A stretch of DNA of 64,000 nt from Thalassobaculum fulvum (lineage in GTDB: Bacteria > Pseudomonadota > Alphaproteobacteria > Thalassobaculales > Thalassobaculaceae): the NCBI RefSeq assembly GCF_014652915.1, contig NZ_BMZS01000003.1, positions 372,001-436,000 of the forward strand. Direction: 5' to 3'. The notes under the pieces are model-generated. The model had not been told where the DNA came from and ran no database searches. It saw only the letters and a list, made by a program, of their open reading frames with translations. The position numbers and the translations under genes were made by a program. Below, piece after piece: positions 48,222 through 56,817 of the stretch. Within the stretch, counting starts at the first letter, position 1. The number at the start of each line of letters is the position of its first letter.

Positions 48222-48887
48222 ATGTCCGCGACCGGGTACCTGCTTCGGCAGATGGTGGACCGACTGGAGCCGGGGGCCACCCTGGCCGAGCCGCTGCCGC
48301 CGCTGAACCGGGTTCTGTACTGCCATCGCGGCAGCTTCGAGACCGGCGAAGGTGTGAGGTGTGCCGAGGACAGCGCCTGGTACGGCGCGTCGGAGGTGCA
48401 TCTGACCGCCGGTCCCGACGGTGCCGTGATCTGGCGCTGGGAACTCGCTCCGGACGACAGCGAAGCGATTCGCGCCCAAGGCGACGGGGTCACCTCGACC
48501 GAGAACATGGCGGCGCCGCTCGACGGGCCCGATCCCGGCAGCGAGTGGATCATGCGCTGCGACAGCGTGAAGTTCCCGATCGGCGGCAACGCGCTTACGC
48601 ATACCCACCAGGGGCCCGGCATCCGCTGCCTGAAACAGGGTCAGATCCGCATCGACACGCGCGGCAAGTCGACCCATTATCTGCCCGGGCAGGCTTGGTT
48701 CGAGCCCGGACCCGATCCCGTCTACGCGCAGGCCAGCGAACTCGAGTGCACCCGGTTCGTCCGGGTCATGATCCTGCCCGCCGACCTGCGCGGCAAGTCG
48801 TCCATCCAGTACGTCAATCCCGAAGACCTCGAGAAGCCCAAGTCGCAACGGTACACAGGCTATGTCGACGAACCCATCGAGCACTGA
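48222..48887 (+). CDS. cupin-like protein of unknown function
   Basis: A 221-residue protein. In the second half (about 118-175) it reads like a cupin barrel, with a possible metal site THTHQGPGIRCLKQGQIRI and the second motif HYLPGQAWFEPGPDPV; the first half (MVDRLEPGATLAEPLPPLNRVLYCHRG) may be a second, degenerate cupin. Starts after GGGAGG. It is the sixth gene of the transporter operon and overlaps the ThDP enzyme gene by 26 nt, so it probably works on the imported compound as an isomerase or dioxygenase. Not certain. Confidence 0.7.
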   Translation: MSATGYLLRQMVDRLEPGATLAEPLPPLNRVLYCHRGSFETGEGVRCAEDSAWYGASEVHLTAGPDGAVIWRWELAPDDSEAIRAQGDGVTSTENMAAPLDGPDPGSEWIMRCDSVKFPIGGNALTHTHQGPGIRCLKQGQIRIDTRGKSTHYLPGQAWFEPGPDPVYAQASELECTRFVRVMILPADLRGKSSIQYVNPEDLEKPKSQRYTGYVDEPIEH

Positions 48888-50565
48888 CCGCAGCAACGCC
48901 GGCCGCATCGGCGGCCACATCCTCGTCGACTGCCTGCGCGCCCATGGCGTCGATCTGGCGTTCGGCGTGCCCGGAGAGAGCTACCTCGCCGTGCTCGACG
49001 GGCTGGTCGACGCGCCGGAGATCCGCACCATCGTCTGCCGCCAGGAGGGCGGCGCCGCCATGATGGCCGAGGCCTACGGCAAGCTGACCGGCAAGCCGGG
49101 CATCTGCATGGTGACCCGCGGCCCGGGCGCGACCAACGCCAGCGCCGGGGTCCACGTCGCCTTCCAGGACTCCACCCCGATGATCCTGCTGGTCGGCCAG
49201 GTCGGGCGCGACATGTTCGACCGTGAGGCGTTCCAGGAGCTCGACTACCGCCGGATGTACGGCCAGCTCGCCAAGTGGGTCGCCCAGATCGACGACCCGG
49301 CCCGCATCCCGGAGTACGTCAGCCGCGCCTTCCACACCGCGGTGTCCGGCCGGCCGGGGCCGGTGGTGCTGGCGCTGCCGGAGGACATGCTGGTCGAGCG
49401 CGCCTCGGTCGCAGATTTCGACCCGTACAAGCGCACCGAGCCGCATCCGGGGGCGGCCGACATCGCCCGGTTCCGCGAGATCCTGGCCGCCGCCAAGCGA
49501 CCGCTGGTGATCGTCGGCGGCGGCGGCTGGGACGCCGAGACCTCGGCCGCGCTGGCCCGGTTCGCCGAGGCCAACCACCTGCCGGTCGGCGCCTCGTTCC
49601 GCTGCCAGGACTACCTGGACAACCGGCACCCGAACTATGTCGGTCACGTCGGCATCGGCATCGACCCGAAGCTCGGTGCCCGGGTGCGCGACAGCGACCT
49701 GCTGATCGTGGTCGGCGCGCGGCTCGGCGAGATGACCACCAGCGGCTACACGCTGCTCGACATCCCGCGGCCGCGCCAGGGTCTGGTGCATGTCCACGCC
49801 GGTGCCGACGAGCTCGGTCGGGTCTACCAGGGCGACCTGCTGATCAACGCCAGCCAGCGCAGTTTCCTGCAGGCGGTCGCCGAGATGGAGCCGGTGGACT
49901 CTTCGGCCTGGGCCTCGGAGACGCCGCTGGCCCGCCGCGAGTACGAGGCGCTGCTGACGCCGCTGGCGACCCCGGGACCGGTCCAGATGGCCGAGATCGT
50001 CAAGTGGCTGGACGCCACCCTGCCGGAGGACGCGATCGTCACCAACGGCGCCGGCAACTACGCCACCTGGGTGCATCGCTATTTCCAGTACAAGCAGTAC
50101 CGGACCGGGCTGGCGCCGACCTGCGGGTCGATGGGCTACGGCGTGCCGGCCGGCATCGCCGCCAAGCTGGTTCACCCGGAGCGCACCGTGGTCTCGGTGT
50201 CGGGCGACGGCTGCTACATGATGCACGGCCAGGAGCTGGCGACCGCGGTGCAGTACGGCGCCAACGTCATCTTCCTGGTGGTGAACAACGGCATGTACGG
50301 CACCATCCGGATGCACCAGGAGCGCGAGTACCCGAACCGGATCAGCGCCACCGAACTGCACAACCCGGACTTCGCCGCACTTGCCCAGGCCTACGGGGCG
50401 CATGGCGAGGTGGTCACCCGCACCGAGGACTTCGCCGCCGCCTTCGAGCGGGCGCAGGCCGCCGGTCGGCCGGCGGTGATCGAGCTGCGGGTCGATCCCG
50501 AGGCTCTGACGGTCGCACGCTCGCTCAGCCAGATCCGCGAGGCGGCGCTGGCGGCAGGGCGCTGA
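48862..50565 (+). CDS. ThDP-dependent enzyme, acetolactate-synthase-like
   Basis: A 567-residue thiamin-diphosphate enzyme with the three-domain layout of acetohydroxyacid synthase / benzoylformate decarboxylase. The cofactor-activating Glu is E62 in CRQEGGAAMMAEAYGKLTG. The ThDP/Mg motif starts at GDG (448-450) and ends with VNN about 28 residues later. No ilvN-type regulatory subunit gene follows, so it is more likely a catabolic decarboxylase or lyase than the branched-chain biosynthetic enzyme. Last gene of the transporter operon; substrate unknown. Confidence 0.88.
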   Translation: MSTNPSSTDRSNAGRIGGHILVDCLRAHGVDLAFGVPGESYLAVLDGLVDAPEIRTIVCRQEGGAAMMAEAYGKLTGKPGICMVTRGPGATNASAGVHVAFQDSTPMILLVGQVGRDMFDREAFQELDYRRMYGQLAKWVAQIDDPARIPEYVSRAFHTAVSGRPGPVVLALPEDMLVERASVADFDPYKRTEPHPGAADIARFREILAAAKRPLVIVGGGGWDAETSAALARFAEANHLPVGASFRCQDYLDNRHPNYVGHVGIGIDPKLGARVRDSDLLIVVGARLGEMTTSGYTLLDIPRPRQGLVHVHAGADELGRVYQGDLLINASQRSFLQAVAEMEPVDSSAWASETPLARREYEALLTPLATPGPVQMAEIVKWLDATLPEDAIVTNGAGNYATWVHRYFQYKQYRTGLAPTCGSMGYGVPAGIAAKLVHPERTVVSVSGDGCYMMHGQELATAVQYGANVIFLVVNNGMYGTIRMHQEREYPNRISATELHNPDFAALAQAYGAHGEVVTRTEDFAAAFERAQAAGRPAVIELRVDPEALTVARSLSQIREAALAAGR

Positions 50566-50612
50566 GAGCAGCGGGTGGATTTCGGCTCGGTCGTGCCGAG
50601 GGCGGCACGTCC

Positions 50613-50680
50613 GTCCGGAATGACGTCATTGGGGGCGAAGGGGCGGCGCCGCGACCTCCGCTCAATCCGTCATTCCGGAC
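50613..50680. repeat. dispersed intergenic palindrome, CCGGAATGACG type
   Basis: Arms GTCCGGAATGACG (50613-50625) and CGTCATTCCGGAC (50668-50680) are perfect over 13 bp, with 42 nt between. It lies between the ThDP enzyme gene and metZ. The same 11-bp core recurs at 56152-56205. Confidence 0.75.
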
Positions 50681-50820
50681 CGGGCCGCCGAAGGCGGGAC
50701 GGAGCCGGAACCCACGGCGCGACGATGCGTGCGGTGTTTCGGCCTGAAAGTTCTTTATAGCGGATGTGATCCGGTTTATTGGATGCCCGGCACCCTGGAC
50801 CGACCCGAGGCCGAGACCCG

Positions 50821-52011
50821 ATGACCGACCGTTCCGACTGGCGCCCTGCGACCCGACTGGTGCGCGGCGGGCTGAACCGCTCGCAGTTCCGCGAAACCAG
50901 CGAGGCGCTGTTCCTCAACTCGGGCTTCGTCTACGACGACGCCGCCCAGGCCGAGGCGGCGTTCAACGGCGACGTCGACGTGTTCATCTACTCGCGCTAC
51001 GGCAACCCGACGGTCGCGACCTTCGAGGAGCGGCTGGCCCTGCTGGAAGGCGCCGACGCTTGCCGGGCGACCGCCACCGGCATGGCTGCGGTGTTCGCCG
51101 CCATGCTGTGCCAGGTCTCGGCCGGCGACCGGGTGGTGGCGGCGCGCGAGCTGTTCGGCTCGTGCCACTACATCGTCTCCAAGCTGCTGCCGCGCTGGGG
51201 CGTCGAGATCGAGTTCGTGAAGGGCACCGACCTGGCGGCCTGGGAAAAGGCGCTGTCGCGCCCGGCCACCGTGACGTTCCTGGAGAGCCCGTCGAACCCG
51301 ATGCTCGACCTGGTGGACATCGCGGCGGTCGCCGAGCTGTCGCACAAGGCCGGCGCCCGGCTGATGGTCGACAACGTGTTCGCGACCCCGATGTTCCAGC
51401 GCCCGCTGGCGCTCGGCGCCGACATCGTCGTGTACTCGGCGACCAAGCACATCGACGGGCAGGGGCGCTGCCTGGGCGGCGCCGTGCTCGGCGACCGGAA
51501 GTTCATCGACGACGTGTTCCAGCCGTTCTACCGGAACACCGGCCCGTCGATGAGCCCGTTCAACGCCTGGGTGATGGTGAAGTCGCTGGAGACCCTGGAG
51601 CTCCGGGTCGAGCGCCACACCCGCAACGCCGCCCGCATCGCGGAATGGCTGGAGGCCCGGCCGGACGTGCTGATGGTCCGCTATCCGGGCCTGGAGAGCC
51701 ATCCCCAGCACGCGCTCGCCAAGCGCCAGATGTCCGGCTTCGGCAGCCTGGTGACCCTGGAGCTGCCGGGCGGCAAGGCGGCGGCGTTCCGGTTCCTGGA
51801 TGCCCTGCAGCTGATCGACATATCGAACAACCTCGGCGACGCCAAGTCGCTGGTCTGCCACCCGGCGACCACCACGCACTCGCGCCTGACCGACGCCGAG
51901 CGCGCCGATATCGGGGTGACCCCGGGCGTGGTCCGGCTGTCGATCGGCCTGGAGGATCCCGAGGACCTGATCGAGGACATCGACCGGGCGCTGCTGGCCG
52001 CGGCCGGCTGA
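50821..52011 (+). CDS. metZ: O-succinylhomoserine sulfhydrylase
   Basis: A 396-residue PLP enzyme of the Cys/Met metabolism family. The PLP-binding lysine is K209 in VVYSATKHIDGQGR. Other hallmarks are YSRYGNPTVATFEERLALLEGA and the C-terminal VRLSIGLEDPEDLIEDI. It makes homocysteine from O-succinylhomoserine and sulfide. ATG 50821 gives the MTDRSDWRPATRLVRGG start typical of MetZ. No SAM riboswitch was recognised upstream. Monocistronic in appearance. Confidence 0.93.
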   Translation: MTDRSDWRPATRLVRGGLNRSQFRETSEALFLNSGFVYDDAAQAEAAFNGDVDVFIYSRYGNPTVATFEERLALLEGADACRATATGMAAVFAAMLCQVSAGDRVVAARELFGSCHYIVSKLLPRWGVEIEFVKGTDLAAWEKALSRPATVTFLESPSNPMLDLVDIAAVAELSHKAGARLMVDNVFATPMFQRPLALGADIVVYSATKHIDGQGRCLGGAVLGDRKFIDDVFQPFYRNTGPSMSPFNAWVMVKSLETLELRVERHTRNAARIAEWLEARPDVLMVRYPGLESHPQHALAKRQMSGFGSLVTLELPGGKAAAFRFLDALQLIDISNNLGDAKSLVCHPATTTHSRLTDAERADIGVTPGVVRLSIGLEDPEDLIEDIDRALLAAAG

Positions 52012-52050
52012 GCAGGGGTTCGCCGACTGCCGGCTTCTACTGCACCGGGT

Positions 52051-52545
52051 TCAGTCGTCCTTGCTTCGGTCGTGGCGGCGATGCCATTCGCGGCTCTGCT
52101 CGACCATCTGGCGGCGCTGTTCCGGGGTCAGGTGCTCGACCACGTCCACCATCGCGCCGTGGATGGCCTCGAACAGCCGGCCGGTGCGGGCCTGCATGTC
52201 CTCGAGGGCGGCGGCATAGGCCCGGGAGTCGAACGGTTCCGCCTCGAGCGTGTCGATCACCGCGCTTCGGGACCGGCGCAGCTCGTCGCGCAGCGGCTCG
52301 ATCGTCGGGGCGTGCTTGCGCCAGACTTCGTCCAGGGTCTCCGCACCTTCCGGGCCGATCGCCCGCCGCAGCCAGAACGGCGGGGCGCCGGGGCCGCGGT
52401 CCTCGCGCTCGAACCGCGGACCGTGCGGCGGCCCCGGCGGGTGGTGCGGCTCGAGCCAGCGGCCGACCATCAGGCCGCCGAGGAACAGGTTCACGGCCAG
52501 CGAGCCGAACAGCACGAGCGCCATCAGGCGCAGTCGAGTGGTCAT
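52051..52545 (-). CDS. periplasmic metal-sensor-like protein (Spy/CpxP-type, Metal_resist)
   Basis: A 164-residue protein with one N-terminal membrane span or uncleaved signal (LRLMALVLFGSLAVNLFLGGLMVGR, 5-29), a His/Pro-rich linker (PHHPPGPPHGPR) and a helical domain ending in LTPEQRRQMVEQSREWHRRH. The LTPEQR motif is typical of the CpxP/ZraP superfamily. It is the last gene of the ECF sigma operon and overlaps its neighbour by 4 nt, so it probably senses metal or envelope stress. Confidence 0.82.
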   Translation of the reverse strand: MTTRLRLMALVLFGSLAVNLFLGGLMVGRWLEPHHPPGPPHGPRFEREDRGPGAPPFWLRRAIGPEGAETLDEVWRKHAPTIEPLRDELRRSRSAVIDTLEAEPFDSRAYAAALEDMQARTGRLFEAIHGAMVDVVEHLTPEQRRQMVEQSREWHRRHDRSKDD

Positions 52546-53015
52546 TGCAGGTACTCCAGGTCACCGGCGCCCGACGCCATCGCGGCGACGGCGGCGACCG
52601 GGTCATAGGCGACCGTGGTGGTGGCGGTCCCGGACGATGCGGCATCGGTCACGGCGGCGGGGTCGGGGACGGTGACGCCGATCACGACGCCGAACAGCGC
52701 GGCGGCGACCAGCCCGGCCGCCGGCCCCCAGGGGGCGCCGAACGGCCACAGGGTGGCCAGCCGGTCGGACCAGCGCAGTCGCGCCCGGTCGGGGATCGCG
52801 TTCAGGGCGACCCGCAGGGCCGGCCGCGGGGCCTCAGCGGGCAGGGCGTCCAGAAGGGCGTCGAACGCGGCGGCCTCGGCCAGCTCGGCCGCCAGCGCCG
52901 GGTCGGCGTCGACCAGGCGACGGGCCGCCTCGCGCTCGTCGGCCGGCCAGCGCTCGGGGTCGGCGCCGTAGGCGTCGATCAGGGTGCGCACCCGTTCGGT
53001 CGTCACTTCGGTCAT
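52542..53015 (-). CDS. putative anti-sigma factor
   Basis: A 157-residue protein directly after the ECF sigma gene (4-nt overlap). The N-terminal part (1-75) is helical and acidic (LIDAYGADPERWPADEREAARRLV), and one membrane span lies near 95-115 (GPAAGLVAAALFGVVIGVTV). This layout and position fit a membrane anti-sigma factor. No zinc HxxxCxxC motif is present. The C-terminal AYDPVAAVAAMASG... segment would be periplasmic. Confidence 0.75.
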   Translation of the reverse strand: MTEVTTERVRTLIDAYGADPERWPADEREAARRLVDADPALAAELAEAAAFDALLDALPAEAPRPALRVALNAIPDRARLRWSDRLATLWPFGAPWGPAAGLVAAALFGVVIGVTVPDPAAVTDAASSGTATTTVAYDPVAAVAAMASGAGDLEYLQ

Positions 53016-53584
53016 GGTTCACCTCCGACCAGGTCGGGGCGCCGGCCTTCGAGAGCCGCGCGCAGGGCCCGCCGTCCACGGGCGAGCAGGGATTCCAGGG
53101 CTTCCACCGAGACGCCAAGCACCTCGGCGGCATCGGCGCCGGAGCGCCGCTCGTAGTGCACCAGCACGATCGCGGTGCGCTGGCGTTCCGGCAAGGCATC
53201 GATCGCCCGGCGGACCGCGGCCGCGGTCTCGCGCCGGGACAGCCCGCGCTCGGGACCGTCGGTCGGGTCGATCAAGGTCACGGCCTCGGGATCCACGCTC
53301 GGCCGCCGCCGGCGCAGCCGGTCGAGGGCGGCGTTGCGGGCGACCCGGTACAGCCAGGTCGAGACCTTGGCCGCCGGGGTCCAGCGTGCCGCCGTCCGCC
53401 AGACCGCGAGGTAGGTGTCCTGCACCACGTCCTCGGCACCGGCGCGGTCGCCGACCAGCCGCTCGGCGAAGGCGAGCAGCCGGTCGGCGTGCCGGTCGAC
53501 GAGCGCGCGGTAGGCCGCCGCGTCGCCTTCGGCGATGCGCGGCATGAGCGCCGCATCCGGGTCATCCTCGGACGCTCCTGTCAT
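53012..53584 (-). CDS. ECF-type RNA polymerase sigma factor
   Basis: A 190-residue sigma-70-family ECF factor. Region 2 has AYRALVDRHADRLLAFAERLVGDRAGAEDVVQDTYLAVWR and WLYRVARNAALDRLRRRRP; region 4 has ALPERQRTAIVLVHYERRSGADAAEVLGVSVEALESLLARGRRAL. It probably drives its own operon (EF-hand gene, sigma, anti-sigma-like, metal sensor-like). Eighteen nt separate it from the EF-hand gene upstream. Confidence 0.93.
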   Translation of the reverse strand: MTGASEDDPDAALMPRIAEGDAAAYRALVDRHADRLLAFAERLVGDRAGAEDVVQDTYLAVWRTAARWTPAAKVSTWLYRVARNAALDRLRRRRPSVDPEAVTLIDPTDGPERGLSRRETAAAVRRAIDALPERQRTAIVLVHYERRSGADAAEVLGVSVEALESLLARGRRALRAALEGRRPDLVGGEP

Positions 53585-53602
53585 CGCATCGCCGCCGGTC
53601 GC

Positions 53603-54151
53603 TCAGTTCTTCGGGCCGCCCATCGGGCAGTCGCCCATCCGGCCGCCACCCATGCGGGCACCGCCTTCCTGGCCGCCGGAGCGGTGATGGAAGCGCTTGC
53701 CGGCGTCACGCATCTCCTCCATCGACACGGCGCCGTCGCCGTTGTCGTCCATGCGCGCCATCATGCGGCCCTTGCGCGGATCGTACTCGGCCGCCGACAG
53801 CATGCCGTCGCCGTCGGCATCGAGCCAGACCACCATGCGCTGCAGGCGCTCCAGGCGCTGGGCCTTGCGGGCGTCGTCCATCTCCTCGACGCTGAGCTTG
53901 CCGTCACCGTTGGCGTCGATCGCGGCGAATCGTGCGGCGCGGGCGGCCTGCATCTCGGCGGCCGTGACCTTGCCGTCCTTGTCGGCGTCCATCTCCTGGA
54001 AGCGCTGCTCCATGCGGGCGCGGTGGTCGCCGCCCGGCATCATCATTCCGCCCGGCTTCATTCCGTCGGGGCCGTGCGCCAGCGCGGCGGTCGTGCCGGC
54101 GGCGGCGGCGAGCACCAGGGCGGTGGCGAGGGTCAGTTTGCTGCGGGTCAT
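53603..54151 (-). CDS. secreted EF-hand calcium-binding protein
   Basis: A 182-residue protein with a signal peptide (MTRSKLTLATALVLAAAAGTT, cleavage near AALA, 25) and four EF-hand loops at 55-66, 79-90, 111-122 and 135-146, each with the DxDxDG-type spacing ending in Glu. Met- and Gly-rich tails (GGMMMPGGDH, GGARMGGGRMGD) might bind metals. ATG 54151 has GAGGAG upstream; an earlier in-frame start at 54211 would precede the likely promoter. First gene of the sigma operon. Confidence 0.88.
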   Translation of the reverse strand: MTRSKLTLATALVLAAAAGTTAALAHGPDGMKPGGMMMPGGDHRARMEQRFQEMDADKDGKVTAAEMQAARAARFAAIDANGDGKLSVEEMDDARKAQRLERLQRMVVWLDADGDGMLSAAEYDPRKGRMMARMDDNGDGAVSMEEMRDAGKRFHHRSGGQEGGARMGGGRMGDCPMGGPKN

Positions 54152-54329
54152 CGTCTCGGTCTCCTCGGGGGATCCTTTGGGGGGCGGGAGCGGCCGGACC
54201 CGGCCGTCCATGTTCCCTCCAACGGGGCTGCCGCGGAGTTCCGTCGCACTCTTTTCATCCCGTCGCCGAACCGGCTAGGCTCACGCCGTCACGCAACAGG
54301 CAAACAAGTCGATCCGGAGGAAACGAGTC

Positions 54330-55265
54330 ATGGCTGCCCCCCAGAACAAGGTCATCATCACCTGCGCGGTCACCGGCTCGATCCACACCCCGACCATGAG
54401 CCCGTACCTGCCGATCACCGGCGACGAGGTTGCCGAGCAGGCGATCGGCGCGGCCGAGGCCGGCGCCTCGATCCTGCACCTGCATGCCCGCAATCCCGAC
54501 GGCAGCCCGACCCCGGATCCCAAAGCGTTCATGGAGTTCCTGCCGCGCATCAAGCAGAACACGGACGCGGTGGTGAACATCACCACCGGCGGCGGTCACG
54601 GCATGAGCCTGGAGGAGCGGCTGGCGGCCGCGGTCGCGGCCAGCCCGGAGATGACCTCGCTGAACATGGGGTCGATGAACTTCGGCCTGTTTCCGATCCT
54701 CGACAAGATGACCGAGTTCAAGCACGAGTGGGAACCGAAGTTCCTGGAGAACTCCCGAGACTTCATTTTCCGCAATACCTTCAAGGATATCGAGTACGTT
54801 CTTAAGGAGCTGGGCGAAGGGCACGGCGTGCGCTTCGAGTACGAGTGCTACGACGTCGGCCACCTGTACACCCTGGCGCACTTCCTGGAGCGCGGCCTGG
54901 TGAAGCCGCCGCTGTTCGTGCAGACCATCTTCGGGATCCTCGGCGGCATCGGCGCCGACACCGAGAACCTGCTGCACATGAAGCGGATCGCCGACAAGCT
55001 GTTCGGCGACCAGTACCGCTGGAGCGTGCTGGCGGCCGGCCGCCACCAGATGGCGTTCACCACCATGGCGGCGATCAACGGCGGCAACGTCCGGGTCGGC
55101 CTGGAGGACAGCCTGTTCCTCGGCAAGGGCCAGCTGGCCAAGAACAACGCCGAGCAGGTGGCGAAGATCCGCCGCATCATCGAGGACATGAGCCTGGAGG
55201 TCGCGACCCCGAAGGAGGCCCGCGAGATGCTCGCGCTCAAGGGCGGCGACATGGTGAAGTTCTGA
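54330..55265 (+). CDS. BKACE family beta-keto acid cleavage enzyme (DUF849)
   Basis: A 311-residue TIM-barrel protein. The zinc ligands H50 and H52 lie in ILHLHARNPDG, and the family features NITTGGGHGMSLEERL and NMGSMNFG follow. Known members condense a beta-keto acid with acetyl-CoA to give acetoacetate and a new CoA ester (for example 3-keto-5-aminohexanoate or dehydrocarnitine). ATG 54330 follows GGAGG. It is followed 4 nt later by a shikimate-dehydrogenase-like gene, so the two probably share a pathway. Exact substrate unknown. Confidence 0.92.
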   Translation: MAAPQNKVIITCAVTGSIHTPTMSPYLPITGDEVAEQAIGAAEAGASILHLHARNPDGSPTPDPKAFMEFLPRIKQNTDAVVNITTGGGHGMSLEERLAAAVAASPEMTSLNMGSMNFGLFPILDKMTEFKHEWEPKFLENSRDFIFRNTFKDIEYVLKELGEGHGVRFEYECYDVGHLYTLAHFLERGLVKPPLFVQTIFGILGGIGADTENLLHMKRIADKLFGDQYRWSVLAAGRHQMAFTTMAAINGGNVRVGLEDSLFLGKGQLAKNNAEQVAKIRRIIEDMSLEVATPKEAREMLALKGGDMVKF

Positions 55266-55269
55266 GGCG

Positions 55270-56100
55270 ATGCCCACCCTCACCATCACCGGCAAGACCC
55301 GCGTCTACGGCACGCTCGCGCACCCGATCGACCACATCAGGGTGCCGAGCGTGATGAATCCGCTGTACGAGCAGCACGGGATCGACGCCGTCATGGTGCC
55401 GATCCACGTGCTGCCGGAGGACCTGGAGGACGCGGTCCGCGGCATGCGGGCGACGCGCAACCTCGGCGGGCTGTGCGTGACGGTGCCGCACAAGGTGACG
55501 ATCGCCGCGCTGTGCGACGAGGTCGGGGCCGGCGGCCGGCGGGTCGGGGCGGTCAACGCCGTGCGGTTCGACCCGGCCGATGCAGACGGGCGGCGCCGGA
55601 TGATCGGCGACAACTTCGACGGCCAGGGCTACGTCGCCGGCATGAAGGCCGGCGGCTTCGACTTCGCCGGCAAGCACGTGCTGCAGCTCGGGGCCGGCGG
55701 TGCCGGCATGGCGATCGCCTTCGCGGTCGCCGAGGCCGGGGCGGCCAGCCTCAGCATCGCCAACCGCACGGTCGCCAGGGCCGAGGATCTGGCGCATCGG
55801 GTGCATAAGGCGTTTCCGGGCTGCATCACCCGGGGCATCGAGGCCGACGCCGACCCGGCCGGCTACGACGTGGTGATCAACACCACCTCGCTCGGCCTGC
55901 ATGCGGGCGATCCGCTGCCGGTCGACGTCGACCGTCTGGACCCGGCGACCGTGGTCAGCGAGATCATCATGATCCCCGAGGAGACCGCGCTGCTGAAGGC
56001 CGCCAGGGCGCGCGGCCACAGCGTCCACTACGGCCGGCCGATGCTCGAGGAACAGATCAAGCTGATCGCCGCGTTCATCGGCTGCCCGTTCCCCGGGTAG
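55270..56100 (+). CDS. shikimate/quinate dehydrogenase family protein
   Basis: A 276-residue AroE-fold protein. Catalytic K75 is in CVTVPHKVTIAAL and D117 in DNFDGQGYVAG; the nucleotide motif is LQLGAGGAGMAIAF. The GxGGAG form and an operon with BKACE rather than aro genes suggest a catabolic paralogue (AroE-like or quinate-type) rather than the biosynthetic enzyme. Its start lies 4 nt after the BKACE stop. Confidence 0.87.
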   Translation: MPTLTITGKTRVYGTLAHPIDHIRVPSVMNPLYEQHGIDAVMVPIHVLPEDLEDAVRGMRATRNLGGLCVTVPHKVTIAALCDEVGAGGRRVGAVNAVRFDPADADGRRRMIGDNFDGQGYVAGMKAGGFDFAGKHVLQLGAGGAGMAIAFAVAEAGAASLSIANRTVARAEDLAHRVHKAFPGCITRGIEADADPAGYDVVINTTSLGLHAGDPLPVDVDRLDPATVVSEIIMIPEETALLKAARARGHSVHYGRPMLEEQIKLIAAFIGCPFPG

Positions 56101-56268
56101 CGGCGCCTCGGCGAATCCATGGATTTCGGGGTCGTCCGCTGCGCGGCCGCCCCGGAATGACGAAGGGAAGAGGGGCGGTGCCGTTCCCGTTCTCCGTCAT
56201 TCCGGAGCCGCAGGGCGGACTCCGGAATCCATCCGACACACAGCCCCAGCGACAGACGGCTTCCTGAC
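56101..56268. repeat. dispersed intergenic palindrome, CCGGAATGACG type, with outer arms
   Basis: Inner arms CCGGAATGACG (56152-56162) and CGTCATTCCGG (56195-56205) are perfect, with 32 nt between. Further matching outer segments (GAATCCATGGATTTCGG near 56113-56129 and CCGGAATCCAT at 56222-56232; GTCCGC / GCGGAC) make a longer imperfect cruciform that fills the gap. Confidence 0.75.
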
Positions 56269-56694
56269 ATGACCGACTACGAACTCCGCGAGACCAAGGA
56301 CCTGGCGCGCGACGACGTGCTGGGGCTGTACCGGGCCAACAAGTGGTCGTCGGCGGCCAAGCCGGACCGGCTGATGACCGCGCTCGGCAACAGCGACACG
56401 GTGGTCACGGCGTGGGCCCCGGGTCCCCGGAAGGGAGACACCCTGATCGGGCTCGGCAACGCCCTGTCGGACGGCGCGCTCGTCGTCTACTACCCGCACC
56501 TGCTGGTGCACCCGGACTGGCACGGCAAGGGCGTCGGGCGGGCGATCATCCGGCACATGCAGGAACGCTACGCCGGGTTCCACCAGCACGCGCTGATCGC
56601 CGACGCGCCGGCGATCGGGTTCTACGAGCGCTGCGGCTTCACCAGGGCCGGCGATTGCCAGGCGATGTGGATCTACGCCGGCGGCGACGGCTGA
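56269..56694 (+). CDS. GNAT family N-acetyltransferase
   Basis: A 141-residue acetyltransferase starting at ATG 56269. The acetyl-CoA site is HPDWHGKGVGRAIIRHMQERY and the C-terminal motif APAIGFYERCGFTRAG follows. The N-terminal YELRETKDLARDDVLGLYRANKWSSAAKP resembles YhbS-like small acetyltransferases. Substrate unknown. Confidence 0.88.
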   Translation: MTDYELRETKDLARDDVLGLYRANKWSSAAKPDRLMTALGNSDTVVTAWAPGPRKGDTLIGLGNALSDGALVVYYPHLLVHPDWHGKGVGRAIIRHMQERYAGFHQHALIADAPAIGFYERCGFTRAGDCQAMWIYAGGDG

Positions 56695-56817
56695 CCCGCC
56701 GGGGCTGGCGGACGCGATCGGCCGGGCGCACACTCCATCATTGCAACCGGTCGGCCGGCGGCGCCGGCATGGGCCGTCGTCACGCACGGCCGACCGCACT
56801 CCGTGGTGGGGATCGCG

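Noticed and set aside
50566-50820. SAM-II or other SAM riboswitch upstream of metZ
   Set aside because: I compared the leader with the conserved SAM-II core by eye and found no match; the gap mainly holds a dispersed palindrome.
54222-54254. EcfG/ECF-type promoter (GGAAC ... CGTT on the minus strand) before the EF-hand gene
   Set aside because: Both elements can be read, but only about 13 nt separate them, shorter than the usual 16-17; a promoter of another ECF group is still possible.
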